From positions 1,347 through 21,037 of the forward strand of contig NAOQ01000638.1 in the NCBI GenBank assembly GCA_002751075.1: a stretch of DNA of 19,691 nucleotides, in the 5' to 3' direction. Of this stretch, positions 10,921-19,691 are shown one piece after another (position 1 is the stretch's first letter; each line of letters begins with the position of its first letter). A program made the position numbers and the translations under genes. The notes under the pieces were generated by a model, which saw nothing but the letters and a program-made list of their open reading frames with translations, ran no database searches and was not told where the DNA came from. The stretch comes from Ichthyophonus hoferi (Eukaryota; Opisthokonta; Ichthyosporea; Ichthyophonida; Ichthyophonidae).

Positions 10921-11285
10921 TGGAATATTTACTCTCACGCCAAACGAAATTATTGGCGTGGCATAGATTGGCTCATAGGTTTTTGTAAATTAATCCCTAA
11001 AAACTACAAATAATCCATAACATTTCATGGTTATCATATACCTGCTCAGTCGTAATGTTCAAATTATTTTTGGAAATTATATATATATATTATATATTAT
11101 TTACATTGTCCTTTAATTTTTAAAAGGTAGAATTATATAGACTAGAAACTATACTGAATGTCTAACTAGTTAATTCTAGGGTTGCTCATCTATTAGGAGA
11201 AGACACAATCTATGTTCCATGATAATTAGCCAACACAAACCACGCTATTTATTTTTTGGCGTGTGAGTAATGTGAATAAATATTT
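10921..11285. repeat. Inverted-repeat element, foldback or MITE-like
   Basis: The left arm at about 10928-10975 and the right arm at about 11226-11272 match as inverted copies over nearly 50 bp, at roughly three-quarters identity. Both ends read inward as TTACTC(T/A)CACGCCAA. Each arm also contains its own small hairpin: CACGCCAA/TTGGCGTG (10937-10961) on the left and CACGC/GCGTG (11241-11263) on the right. The roughly 250-bp centre is AT-rich with no open frame of note. I could not define target-site duplications, so transposon status is inferred. Confidence 0.45.
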
Positions 11286-12454
11286 AGTTTTCTTTTCTAA
11301 GTCATACTTTTAACACTTGTTTAGGTCGACTTGTTTCCATAATTTTTTGTTTTGTTTAGTTATACTTGGATTTTTATTGCCATCGAAAATCCATATACTC
11401 TATGCAACTCTTAAAATTTATATGTTGATAGAGTTAATTCGGTCAAAATGCATTTACCTTGAGAAATGCATCTTATATTGATGTCGTATGCTAGACATTA
11501 GCCAACGAACGTCTTACAGATAAATATTTCAATTAACGTCGTGATTTATCGTGGTTTGCATGATTTTCAGTAACAACAAAATGCCAGAAATACATCACTG
11601 AAAATAATGTATATTTTAAACGTTTTTACAGAGTCAATAGGAACCTACTTATGTATATAGTATTATATTATTTTGTGATCAATCCTAAATTCCTTTTTTT
11701 ATTTTTAACACAGTAATAGTAAATTGTAGGTATTTGCAGGATGTATTCTTTAACCCTACTCTGGGGAGACCTTTAACCTTATATCATCTATGTTTGGCCG
11801 TTGTAGAATATTCATCACTCGACCAATTACTAGTTGTGAAAATAAACTAAACACTCTTACCAATAATTAAGATTGATTTAGAATGTTCATATCATTCGTA
11901 TACTTCATTGAAAGATTGGATTAGATTGAAGATCCAACAATAACGGTTTATTTATTGTATCTAGGAGGTTTTTGTTTGCTGATGCCCAGCATCACCGCCC
12001 ATACCGTAAAAATATTTATTTAAATTATCAAGGTTATTTAATCTCTAATGCTTTATAAAATAAACATATAGTATAAATTAAATTAAATATATATGTTAAA
12101 TATTAAGACATTTTTTACTATGGATTAATAGGGCATAATTAAAAAGAAAAGAAAACGCTCTATTCCGACGTATCGGGAGAGAATACGTCAGTTAAATGGT
12201 CCAAACAGATTGTTTATCTCACGCTCACATAATTATAATCAAACCAAGCGTAAGCGCTTGAGATTATTTGAGATTATTTACTTCATATATGAGCTATCAT
12301 TGCGACATAGCGTAAAACTTTTTATACAAACTAAATTAATCTTATAAAAAAAATAACTAAACAATAGTATGCAAAGAAAATTTATTTTCTGTATTGACGA
12401 GGGAGCTGCTGTCATATGTTATTATATATTTATTGCAAGTACATATATTTGTAA
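11286..12454. other. AT-rich intergenic stretch
   Basis: No gene is supported on either strand. Small structures are a TGATGC/GCATCA hairpin at 11980-11994, a GACGTAT/ATACGTC hairpin with a 9-nt loop at 12167-12189, and a 10-bp tandem duplication of GAGATTATTT at 12260-12279. Confidence 0.55.
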
Positions 12455-12520
12455 TTCACATCTCAAACGAAATGATTGGCATTGCATGTATTGGCCCAAA
12501 AACAATTGTAAATTAATCCT
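12455..12520 (+). repeat. Second copy of the inverted-repeat element's left part
   Basis: About 60 bp starting with CAAACGAAATGATTGGC (12464) match 10941 onward (CAAACGAAATTATTGGC) and continue to the shared GTAAATTAATCC. The match extends past the arm into the interior of the first element, which argues for a true repeat family rather than two chance hairpins. A matching right end is not clear here. Confidence 0.5.
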
Positions 12521-13463
12521 TACAATCTTTGAGATAATGCAGGGATATCGCCAAAATCATAGCTGATCGTTAAGATAGGCCATTGGCAATGTCGCGCCAA
12601 TAAATAAACGTCACATTACTAATATGACAATTCTTGAAGATTGCCAAAGTGTTATTATCACATATAATCGCGGTCACACTCTAGTTATCTAACACTATTC
12701 TGTCTCAAAGCTAGCTAAAAAATTATAATTATAGATTGCCCACCTACACTATTGAGTTAGTTATTAGGGCCTTGTCTCGATATAACAGATGTAATAATGA
12801 TAATACAATGTACCTTAAATAATGAAATGATATTGAAGTATAAACCAGTGACCAGTGCGTTTCAAGCATTAAGGCTTGAATCCGTTTAGGTTAATCGCAA
12901 GCAATGATATAATTGACAATTGACTCCGACTCCCATGATTCTCAATTCGATAAACCCTGACATAATTAGCTTTATATGACTAAAGGGTAGATGAGCTGTG
13001 TTACAGTCACATATAACCATGCTATATTTTATTACACGTGTGGAAGGTTCCAGTATAACTGAGATTTATTTGTAGTAACTGCGATCTATTCATAATGTAA
13101 TGTAACCGTAACCAACTCTATCCTTATCTTATCTTATCTTGATCTTAATAACAGTGTATATAGATGGGTCTGGATTCTTATTGCACACAACTTTTGTATT
13201 TGTTCTTCATTTGGTGACTCACATTATTTACTCTGCGACATCATCAAATGCGCGGGTTGTGGCATATTTCTAACCAAGTAAGATTATGGCATTTTTAGAA
13301 TCGCTTGTGATTGTAATGCTCAATCAGAAATACTGGTCGTAACAATACAAAATAAATAAAATTTTAAAATAAGTAGACATACTTATTTCCTGTGATTAGG
13401 TCTCTTTATAATTGAGGGAATACCGAATTAAGGGGTGCCTAAACATGTTCTTTTACATATACA
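12521..13463. other. AT-rich stretch with no firm gene
   Basis: I see a TTCAAGC/GCTTGAA hairpin with a 6-nt loop (12861-12880) and a short run of TATCT units near 13121-13141. A possible small internal exon at 13155-13277 is discussed in the findings but not called as a gene. Confidence 0.5.
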
Positions 13464-13588
13464 GAGTACCGGTAGGTCAAGATAAATATTTTTATTATTG
13501 AGAAAGTCGGCTGAAAGGTGACAAAACTAAAAGAACGGAGTTGCTGGCCAATAGCCACTGACTATATATTACGTGTAATAGTAATTCT

Positions 13589-13708
13589 TAATAATATTAA
13601 ATGATTGTAACTATACAAAGAAATATGCAAATTAACATTTCCTTTTCCTAATAATATTAAATGATTGTAATTATACAAAGAAATATGCAAATTAACATTT
13701 CTTTTTCC
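13589..13708. repeat. 60-bp direct repeat, two copies in tandem
   Basis: Copies 13589-13648 and 13649-13708 differ at only two positions, both C/T. The second unit of the larger duplication (13904-14245) has a single copy, so this expansion came after the larger duplication. Because 60 is divisible by three, it produces a spurious repeated peptide on the minus strand. Confidence 0.95.
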
Positions 13709-13794
13709 GACAAATATAAAAAGCAAATGCACGAGTTTGGTCGGGACAGTACACTTGGCACTAATATTAAATAGCAATTCTAATGGCAACTTAT

Positions 13795-13803
13795 AAAAGA
13801 AAA
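13795..13803 (-). terminator. RNA polymerase III terminator of tRNA-Gly copy 1
   Basis: On the minus strand this reads TTTTCTTTT and starts 5 nt after the discriminator base of the tRNA gene. Two T4 runs form a typical strong Pol III stop. Confidence 0.8.
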
Positions 13804-13808
13804 GTAAA

Positions 13809-13879
13809 TGCGCCGTACGGGAATCGAACCCGTGGCGAAAGCTTGGGAAGCTTCCATGTTACCACTACACCAACGGCGC
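13809..13879 (-). tRNA. tRNA-Gly (anticodon CCC), copy 1
   Basis: The minus-strand gene is 71 nt and folds as a normal cloverleaf. The acceptor stem is GCGCCGT/ACGGCGC with discriminator A. The D arm is GTGT-AGTGGTA-ACAT. The anticodon stem-loop is GAAGC-TTCCCAA-GCTTT, giving anticodon CCC, which reads the GGG glycine codon. The T arm is ACGGG-TTCGATT-CCCGT. The A box (TGGTGTAGTGG) and B box (GGTTCGATTCC) are intact, there is no intron, and CCA is not encoded. The sequence closely resembles tRNA-Gly(CCC) genes of other eukaryotes as I remember them. A terminator follows 5 nt downstream. Confidence 0.97.
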
Positions 13880-14166
13880 TAACACAATTATGAGTAATAT
13901 GTAGAGTACTCATATACCAAGACATTGCTTATTAATAAGAAAGTGGACAAGATGGACAAAGTTTAGAGAACGCAGTTCTTGGCTAATAGCCACCGAATAA
14001 ATATGCAATAGTAATTTTTAATAATAGTAAAGGATTGTATTTATGAAACTAAATATCCAAGTTAAACAAATACTCCTTTTTCCAACATATAAAAAATAAA
14101 TGCACGAGTTTGGTAGGGATATACACTTGCCACCAGTATTAAATAACAATTATAATCATAACCAAT

Positions 14167-14170
14167 AAAA
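14167..14170 (-). terminator. RNA polymerase III terminator of tRNA-Gly copy 2
   Basis: A TTTT on the minus strand lies 4 nt after the discriminator base. It is a single T4 run, so it is probably weaker than the double run behind copy 1. Confidence 0.65.
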
Positions 14171-14174
14171 TGAA

Positions 14175-14245
14175 TGCGCCGTACGGGAATCGAACCCGTG
14201 GCGAAAGCTTGGGAAGCTTCCATGTTACCACTACACCAACGGCGC
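14175..14245 (-). tRNA. tRNA-Gly (anticodon CCC), copy 2
   Basis: All 71 nt are identical to copy 1 at 13809-13879, including anticodon CCC, both internal promoter boxes and discriminator A. It lies in the second unit of a tandem duplication. Perfect identity within diverged flanks points to selection on both copies or gene conversion between them, so both are probably functional. Confidence 0.97.
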
Positions 14246-14667
14246 TGATATATCTATACTGCATTAATTGATTTAATGTATACCACAATATTGTACCTGG
14301 TGGTATATTATAGATTCTATTATGTTCTTTATTATACATATTGTTACAAGATCACTAGCCACTGATGATTAAGGAGGTTTAATCGAAGCCCAGATAATAG
14401 GAAAATCGATTATTGTCATAGGATATAACATATGAACACTATTACATCATCTAAATAAGGACATAATAGTATTTAAGTATTGTAGTAAGATCAGACAGTT
14501 CTAGTGGGTCTCTTTGACCTATTGTGAGTTAGATTACCCAATAAAAATATTTATTGTTGTTGGCTCCATTTAAAATTTTGAACTTAGTAAGCAACATTGA
14601 TGTTAACTAAAAAGTTAGCACCGACGATAAAACGAAGTATAGAAGCAAACAAAAATCAATAATAAAG
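14246..14667. other. AT-rich spacer, nothing recognised
   Basis: This stretch lies upstream (minus-strand sense) of tRNA copy 2. I see no gene, hairpin of note or repeat. Confidence 0.5.
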
Positions 14668-14900
14668 TGGGCCATTCACACATACGGCCCCTGGCACACC
14701 CGGGTATGTACGGCAACCCCGCATGCCTATGTACATGAAAAAATACAAAAACTTTGCATTCATTTAATATTTGTTAAACAATATCATAATACATATATAT
14801 ATATATATATATATAGTCCTATTATACAACACTCAATTGGAGACCCCGAAGCCTGTGAATAAGTCACTAGAGCTACCACAGATTGCTATATATATGTTAT
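14668..14900. repeat. Unclassified dispersed repeat, copy 2 (shorter)
   Basis: It matches 4913-5530 in the same orientation. Shared elements are CACACATACG near the start, ACTTTGCATT, TTAAACAATAT(C/T)ATAATA, and the right block AAGCCTGTGAATAAGTCA to CACAGATTGCTATATA. About 340 bp present in copy 1 is missing here, and a TA run sits near that junction (14793-14815). Confidence 0.6.
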
Positions 14901-16794
14901 ATTATTTACTATATATTAAATCATACAATATATTATATATATAATGTGAGAAATTTAAGTTGCTTTGTTTCTGATCCTTTAAATTTATGTAGTTATTACA
15001 TAACATTCCAGGTAGAATCCAGGAATTTCATAGTTTTCAATCCATGTTTGGTGATAAACAACACATTATTAATAGTGCTTTTATTAGTATTTATTTTCTG
15101 CTTTTCAACAGTCACCAAAAAGGTCTATGCATTTATGATTTATTTTCACATATTAAGTCGGTGCTGCACGTATAGGTGATTATTGATTGTACACTACTTT
15201 ACAACTTGTCGAAGAACGAACCCTATTGGTTGAGTGTATTTTACTACCAATAATTAATATAATAATCAATCCTATCGGGTAATTATATTTTAATACTAAT
15301 GGTTAAATATAGGGTAACATACCTTGTATTGATCTTAAACTGATACCCTGATGATGCCCCATGTCAGGTGGCGGACTATAATGCAAATAAAACTAGAAGC
15401 CCGGTCTCAACCACACAGTGGTTAATTTATACCATTCTAAGCACATGTGATGCAGTGAAACAGAATTCGAATCAAAGTGTATGCCCTGTATACCTAATAT
15501 AATATGGTATGCAGGAATTCATCTTCTTCTGAGATATTACTACGCAAGGTTGATAAATAACTTCTTGAATGTTTTCAACTAATATTAATTAATAGCATAT
15601 AATAAACAAATAAATAAATAAAGAATTATTGTGACGTATGGCACATGTTCCAACAAAGTTTACACATTTTATACCTTGTAAAATAACCGACTCAATAACA
15701 GAACAGTTAGACGTAGGCTTTATATATATTGATAAATTTCTGAACATAGCTACTACCTGATTCATATCAGAAATTAAAATTATCAATTCCAATAGATATA
15801 CCCAATGTATGTACATTGGATGTATGAATGCACCACCAGATAATAAGGAATGTATACACATTATGTATGTAATTGTATATATTAATAATATAAAGGGTGA
15901 ATATTTAAACATATTCTATAGGTAGTGAAGAAATAATTAAATAGGTATAACTATGTACTCAAGATATATAGCTACGTGCACAACGTATGTGAAAAATTAA
16001 GGTCTAAATTAAATAGTAACAACTACCGAAAGACATTGTTTAACCAAATACTTTATAATTGAATTAGCAGATAATATATATATACCATACTATATTTACA
16101 AAGCATAAAAGGCCTGACTGCGACAGAAATCGTCGCCTATTTTTCTGTGGTTATAATGCATAAAGTTCGTTTGTCTTTATTTAATTATTTGCTTGCAATT
16201 GTGGCTGCTATACATAATAGGTGTGATAATAACTAAAGCACATTAAGACAATAATTATAACAGTGAAATAATAACCATAATACCTAGAGATAATAACTGT
16301 AACCCAGTAAGATAATTATTTCACAGGTTGCAGTTGACACTATATACTAAAATATAAGCATAGTAATTATCGTATATCTTCTTTAATTATCATGAAGTTG
16401 ATTTTTTTGTTTTTAACTTGGCTTTCAGAGCCAATACCAACTTCCTGTTTATCTTAGTATCCAATCCTTGTAATCAAGACATAATACCATAAATTATATA
16501 TAATACAATCATATCCTGAATAAATATATAAAATATAGCAGATGATTTATGCTAAGTGATCATTATAACAACTACCAGCCTCCATCTGCATTACCTTACT
16601 TAGATATTTACAACTCGGCTATAATGTACTTATGTTACCCCATTGTACTATAATACATAGATGCAAAAACATATATATATATATATTTAAAATGCTATAT
16701 GCATACATATCTGGAATGACAGGCCTACACACCTTTACACCTTTGTCGATATTTTCCAATTAACAGCAACCAATTCAATCCAGATAAACATCAA
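14901..16794. other. AT-rich intergenic stretch
   Basis: No supported gene. Open frames at 14883-15179 (plus) and 15589-15912 (minus) have AT-driven composition and no motifs. Structures seen are an imperfect direct repeat of about 39 bp (16225-16263 and 16289-16326), a 10-bp inverted repeat GTGAAATAAT/ATTATTTCAC (16263-16272 and 16315-16324), a TTGGCT/AGCCAA hairpin (16418-16434) and a TA run at about 16672-16687. Confidence 0.5.
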
Positions 16795-16881
16795 TTGGTT
16801 AATTAAGACATAAAAGATGTGCTCAATAAACCGTGTATACCACTACACATACTAATATACAAATATAACCACTATACCAAG

Positions 16882-16960
16882 ATACCAACCTACTTCACTC
16901 CCTCTCTACTCTATTCCTACTCCTTCCCCAACCATCTCTACCACAGTACCTAACCTAACC
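16882..16960 (-). pseudogene. Decayed duplicate of the 3' end of the HAD phosphatase gene
   Basis: About 80 bp align with 17099-17180, the 3' flank and last ~13 codons of the phosphatase gene. Read in the equivalent frame, the fragment retains parts of the C-terminal tail (the intact gene ends VPWARLFGKE; the fragment keeps GKE then a TAG at 16918-16920 matching the true stop at 17131-17133) but has in-frame stops. Weaker similarity further left (about 16800-16840 versus 17060-17104, sharing GTATACCA) suggests that the duplicated block included more downstream flank. It is too short to function. Confidence 0.6.
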
Positions 16961-17130
16961 TCTTTACCATATAACCTTAATAAATAAACACTACACTCTT
17001 ATGCCACATCTTAATGACTAATTAGTAGCAATCCATTCAAATTTAATTAACATCAGTAAATCAACCAAGAAACGTAGGATGTTCTCAGCAAAAGAAGTAT
17101 ACCAACCTTACACCCTCTACCCTACTCCTA

Positions 17131-19461
17131 CTACTCCTTTCCAAACAATCTCGCCCAGGGTACCTCATCCAAGCTTTCTACTAGATAGTCATAGTGAGTG
17201 AACACTAGATCCTTATGTTGTGGCCAGGCTATAACAATACATCCAGCCAACTTCCCCGCCTTCGCTCCAGCAGGACTATCCTCCACTACAACGCACCGTG
17301 ATGCATCTACACCCAACCGAAAGGCAGCTTTCACATAAGGTTCAGGGTCAGGTTTACCATTTATGGTATCGTCTAGAGTCACGCTATTGGCTATGAAACT
17401 GTGGAATGTAGGATGGTTGTTAAGTACGGCAAGGACCGCCGATTTCTTACCACTAGAGGCACATGTCATGGGAATTCCCCATGTTTTGAGCTTTGTAATT
17501 CGTGAAATAACTCCTTCACGTGGAAGTACGTCTGCTACCTATAAATGGGAGAAGGGGTGGTGAGTAATTGGTGGAATAAAAACAATGACGAAATTTTATT
17601 TAATATCTTAGAATGTGATATAGTATGATACAATGTAATGGAAAGCAATCAAATAAAACGGTATAGAAGACTGCAGTACCAGATAATACAATAAACTATG
17701 CAATATAGTACAAAGTAATACAATACAATACAATACAATACAATACAATACAATACAATACAATACAATACAATACAATACAATACAATGTAATAAAATA
17801 GAATAAAATAGAATAAAATATAATAAAATGTAATATAAAATACACAATAAAATATAATACCCTATAGTAGAATATGAAGCTGTAAGCGGAATTATAATAA
17901 CCATAATACTAACATACACATAAACATAATACAATAATAATACTAGTTTCCTAACAATAGGGGTATAATAGCAAGATCGTGGATGATATAGTAAGACACA
18001 TGGTTAATTGGAATTATATATATATACAGCATAGCATAGTATAGGATAAGATAGGATAGGGTAAGATAGTATAGTATAGTATAGTATAGTGCAGTATAGG
18101 ATAAGATAGTATAGGATGGTATAGGATAGTATAGTATAGTATAGTATAATACAGTATAATACAGTATATTGTTTATTCATTTATGTCTATATATTTTTAT
18201 ATAGTGCAAGTATTTTAGTATAGTTATGCACGTCACGTATAATACACACACACACACATACACACATACATATATGATCCAAGCCAAGTTACTGTAGCCA
18301 ATACTATTATATGAAAGAGAGCATCATTACAGGGTAGCCATTTGGACAATAATAAAAGAATGACAAGACTATTTTTATTTCATTGGTAGGAATTATTGTT
18401 ATATATATGATAGTATGTAAAATAGTATGCATGATAGTATGCTTGATAGTATATATGTATATATGATATTTGTGATATATTTCACAATATACTAGGTATA
18501 TAGTCAAGTATTAATTCATTTAGTTGTAGTAGCTTAGTAAAATGAGAGTAGTAAGATTGTGCATGTGCTTTAAGGTATATAAAGAATATGATGGGATTTA
18601 TATCCTATAATATAAAACGAGGGAGAGGGGGTAGTATAAGAGTGTAATAATATAATAGAAAATAATATAATGGTATAATAATATAACAGTATAATAATAA
18701 GTAGTATAATAATATAATAATATAATGGTAAAATAATATAATAGTATAATAAAATAATAGTATAATAATATAATAGTATAATAATAAAATTGTATAGTAG
18801 CACAATAGTATAACAAAATAATAGTATAATAAAATAATAGTATAATAGTATAATAGTATAATAATATAATAATATAATAGTATAATAATGAAAGAGTGTA
18901 GTAATATAATAGTATAATAATATAATAGTATAATAATATAATAGTATAATAATATAATAGTATAATAGTATAGCAGTATGATATTATGATAGTATAATAG
19001 TACAATACTACAACAATATACTAGTACAATAATACCATAATGCAATGCATCATAGCATAATATAATAACACTACCTGCCAATCACCAATTAATCACCCGA
19101 ACCCATCCTAGCCCTCTCAAACCTCTACCTTCTCAGCAAATCTCACCGACGCCTCCTCAGCCAGCTCTTTCGCTGTCCTATGGTGCGGAAAACCCTTACA
19201 CTTTGTACTATACATTTTAAAAAACATTTCCGTATCAACACCAACTAGACCAAAGTATTCCTCTTGTGTAAGAGTATAACCCCATTCCTTTAGCATGTTT
19301 GCTATGCACGCATGGTGTACAGGGTCACTATCCACTAGTGTACCGTCTACATCCCACAACACTGCAACGCATGGTGCAGGGAGGGGAGAAGGAGAGGCGG
19401 GAGAAGGAGGTTTGGGTGCAGTAAAGATGGCTTTACTCGTTGAGGGGATGAGCATGGTCAT
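17131..19461 (-). CDS. HAD-superfamily hydrolase (phosphatase/phosphoglucomutase-like), two exons
   Basis: Exon 1 is 19129-19461 and exon 2 is 17131-17538; both junctions are phase 0, giving 246 residues. The frame reaches a TTG at 19467, but the first ATG is 19459-19461 (A at -3); a second ATG lies at 19453-19455. The donor is AAG/GTAGAG, and the acceptor is CTCCCATTTATAG with a CTCAC branch-like motif 22 nt upstream. HAD motif I is WDVDGTLVDSD (nucleophile Asp37, acid/base Asp39). Motif II is the CASSG segment (Ser near 139-140). Motif III is GKPDPEPY (Lys173). Motif IV is VVVEDSPAG (Glu197-Asp198). A helical cap lies between motif I and about residue 118, as in subfamily IA enzymes such as beta-phosphoglucomutase, sugar-phosphate phosphatases and glycerol-3-phosphatase. 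Length fits that group. The first ~31 residues are a Pro/Ser-rich extension that could be a targeting sequence or simply disordered. Mg-dependent phosphoryl transfer is expected; the substrate cannot be told from sequence. Confidence 0.92.
17717..17789. repeat. AATAC pentanucleotide microsatellite
   Basis: Nearly fifteen perfect AATAC units. The array grades on the right into GAATAAAATA-type units up to about 17850. It lies within the HAD intron. Confidence 0.97.
18028..18169. repeat. TATAG pentanucleotide microsatellite
   Basis: About 28 units of TATAG and variants such as GATAG, GATAA and TACAG. Interruptions suggest an older array than the AATAC tract. It lies within the HAD intron. Confidence 0.93.
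18243..18275. repeat. CA/TA dinucleotide tract
   Basis: Short ACACAC run with CATA interruptions, within the HAD intron. Confidence 0.9.
18632..19035. repeat. TATAATAA/TATAATAG satellite-like tract
   Basis: About 400 bp built from TATAATA(A/G) units, often paired as a 16-bp higher-order unit TATAATAATATAATAG. It keeps long false frames of Tyr, Ile and Leu open on the minus strand. It lies near the 5' side of the HAD intron. Confidence 0.95.
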
Positions 19462-19536
19462 TCTCAAGTGGTAGGTGTGTGTTTGTTTGAGGGTATGATA
19501 GGAAGGAAAGTAGACGGGTATACTGCACTATATGTT

Positions 19537-19575
19537 ATAATATAGTGTGTTAAACTACATAATATAGTGTGTTAA
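19537..19575. repeat. 17-bp direct repeat upstream of the HAD gene
   Basis: ATAATATAGTGTGTTAA occurs perfectly at 19537-19553 and 19559-19575, 22 bp apart and 76-114 bp upstream of the HAD ATG. A 7-bp inverted repeat CACTATA/TATAGTG (19526-19532, 19541-19547) overlaps it. It could be a promoter element or only a local duplication. Confidence 0.7.
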
Positions 19576-19594
19576 GCCATATTTGATAATTTGG

Positions 19595-19611
19595 TATTAT
19601 TACTGTATTAC

Positions 19612-19691
<80 letters not shown>
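19595..19691. repeat. ATT trinucleotide microsatellite
   Basis: Nearly pure TTA/ATT repeat running off the right edge, with few interruptions (one near 19640). It lies upstream of the HAD gene. Confidence 0.95.

Larger units (their letters stand above)
13464..13879. repeat. tRNA-Gly tandem duplication, unit 1
   Basis: This unit aligns with 13904-14245. Shared landmarks in order: GAGTAC, AGAACGGAGTTGCT versus AGAACGCAGTTCTT, CAATAGCCAC versus TAATAGCCAC, TAATAGTAATT, GCACGAGTTTGGT, then the tRNA gene. Unit 1 is longer, mainly because of an internal 60-bp tandem duplication. The flanks have diverged while the two tRNA genes are identical. Confidence 0.85.
13904..14245. repeat. tRNA-Gly tandem duplication, unit 2
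   Basis: This is the second copy of the unit at 13464-13879. The spacing between the two GAGTAC landmarks is 440 bp, and between the two tRNA genes 366 bp; the difference mostly reflects the extra 60-bp repeat in unit 1. Sequence beyond the tRNA 5' end (13880 onward versus 14246 onward) does not match, so the duplication boundary lies there. Confidence 0.85.
17539..19128 (-). other. 1,590-nt intron of the HAD gene, filled with simple repeats
   Basis: The boundaries are GT at 19127-19128 and AG at 17539-17540. They are set by the donor AAG/GTAGAG, by the pyrimidine-rich acceptor, and by continuity of the HAD fold across the join (cap helix RFAEK followed by VADVLPREGVI). Four separate microsatellite tracts lie inside; the rest is AT-rich with no coding signal. 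Confidence 0.9.

Noticed and set aside
13562-13789. Minus-strand 75-residue open frame with a 20-residue internal repeat
   Set aside because: The peptide repeat is only the 60-bp DNA duplication read in frame; there is no family motif and the copy in unit 2 does not preserve it.
15410-15485. tRNA-like sequence with AATTCGAATC resembling a B box
   Set aside because: No acceptor stem, D arm or anticodon arm could be paired.
17608-17934. Minus-strand open frame with repeated Tyr-Cys-Ile-Val-Leu
   Set aside because: It is created by the AATAC pentanucleotide array within the intron.
18570-19081. Long minus-strand open frames rich in Tyr, Ile and Leu
   Set aside because: They are a direct product of TATAATA repeat units, occur in more than one frame, and lie inside the HAD intron.

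Overview
This window looks like nuclear DNA from an AT-rich, gene-poor eukaryote. The evidence is GT-AG introns with visible branch-point-like motifs, tRNA genes with A and B boxes and oligo-T terminators, long Asn/Gln/His-rich low-complexity protein sequence, and many microsatellites. The sequence alone does not allow a species name; a protist, an early-branching fungus or a unicellular relative of animals would all fit. I see no operons, CRISPR array, insertion sequence or bacterial gene.

Every gene I can support lies on the minus strand. From left to right: (1) 202-860 holds the first two exons of a protein gene that runs off the left edge into a microsatellite-filled intron. (2) 6636-9293 is one long exon for an 885-residue Asn/Gln/His/Ser-rich protein with a basic stretch and a more ordered C-terminal region, perhaps a nuclear regulator, of unknown function. 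(3) 13809-13879 and 14175-14245 are two identical tRNA-Gly(CCC) genes inside a tandem duplication. (4) 17131-19461 is a two-exon HAD-superfamily phosphatase gene with all four HAD motifs; its 1.59-kb intron is largely simple repeat.

The remaining sequence is AT-rich and intergenic: about 4 kb at 861-4912, 1.1 kb at 5531-6635, 4.5 kb at 9294-13808 and 2.9 kb at 14246-17130. It holds two related copies of an unclassified dispersed repeat (4913-5530 and 14668-14900), a short inverted-repeat element with a further related copy (10921-11285 and 12455-12520), several hairpins, and a decayed extra copy of the 3' end of the phosphatase gene (16882-16960). 

No joint pathway is visible: the genes are widely spaced and look independent. 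The most useful results are the spliced gene at the left edge, the complete phosphatase gene model, corrected start codons for two genes (their longest open frames begin at TTG), and the duplication history of the tRNA and phosphatase loci. I did not find a convincing new multi-gene system.
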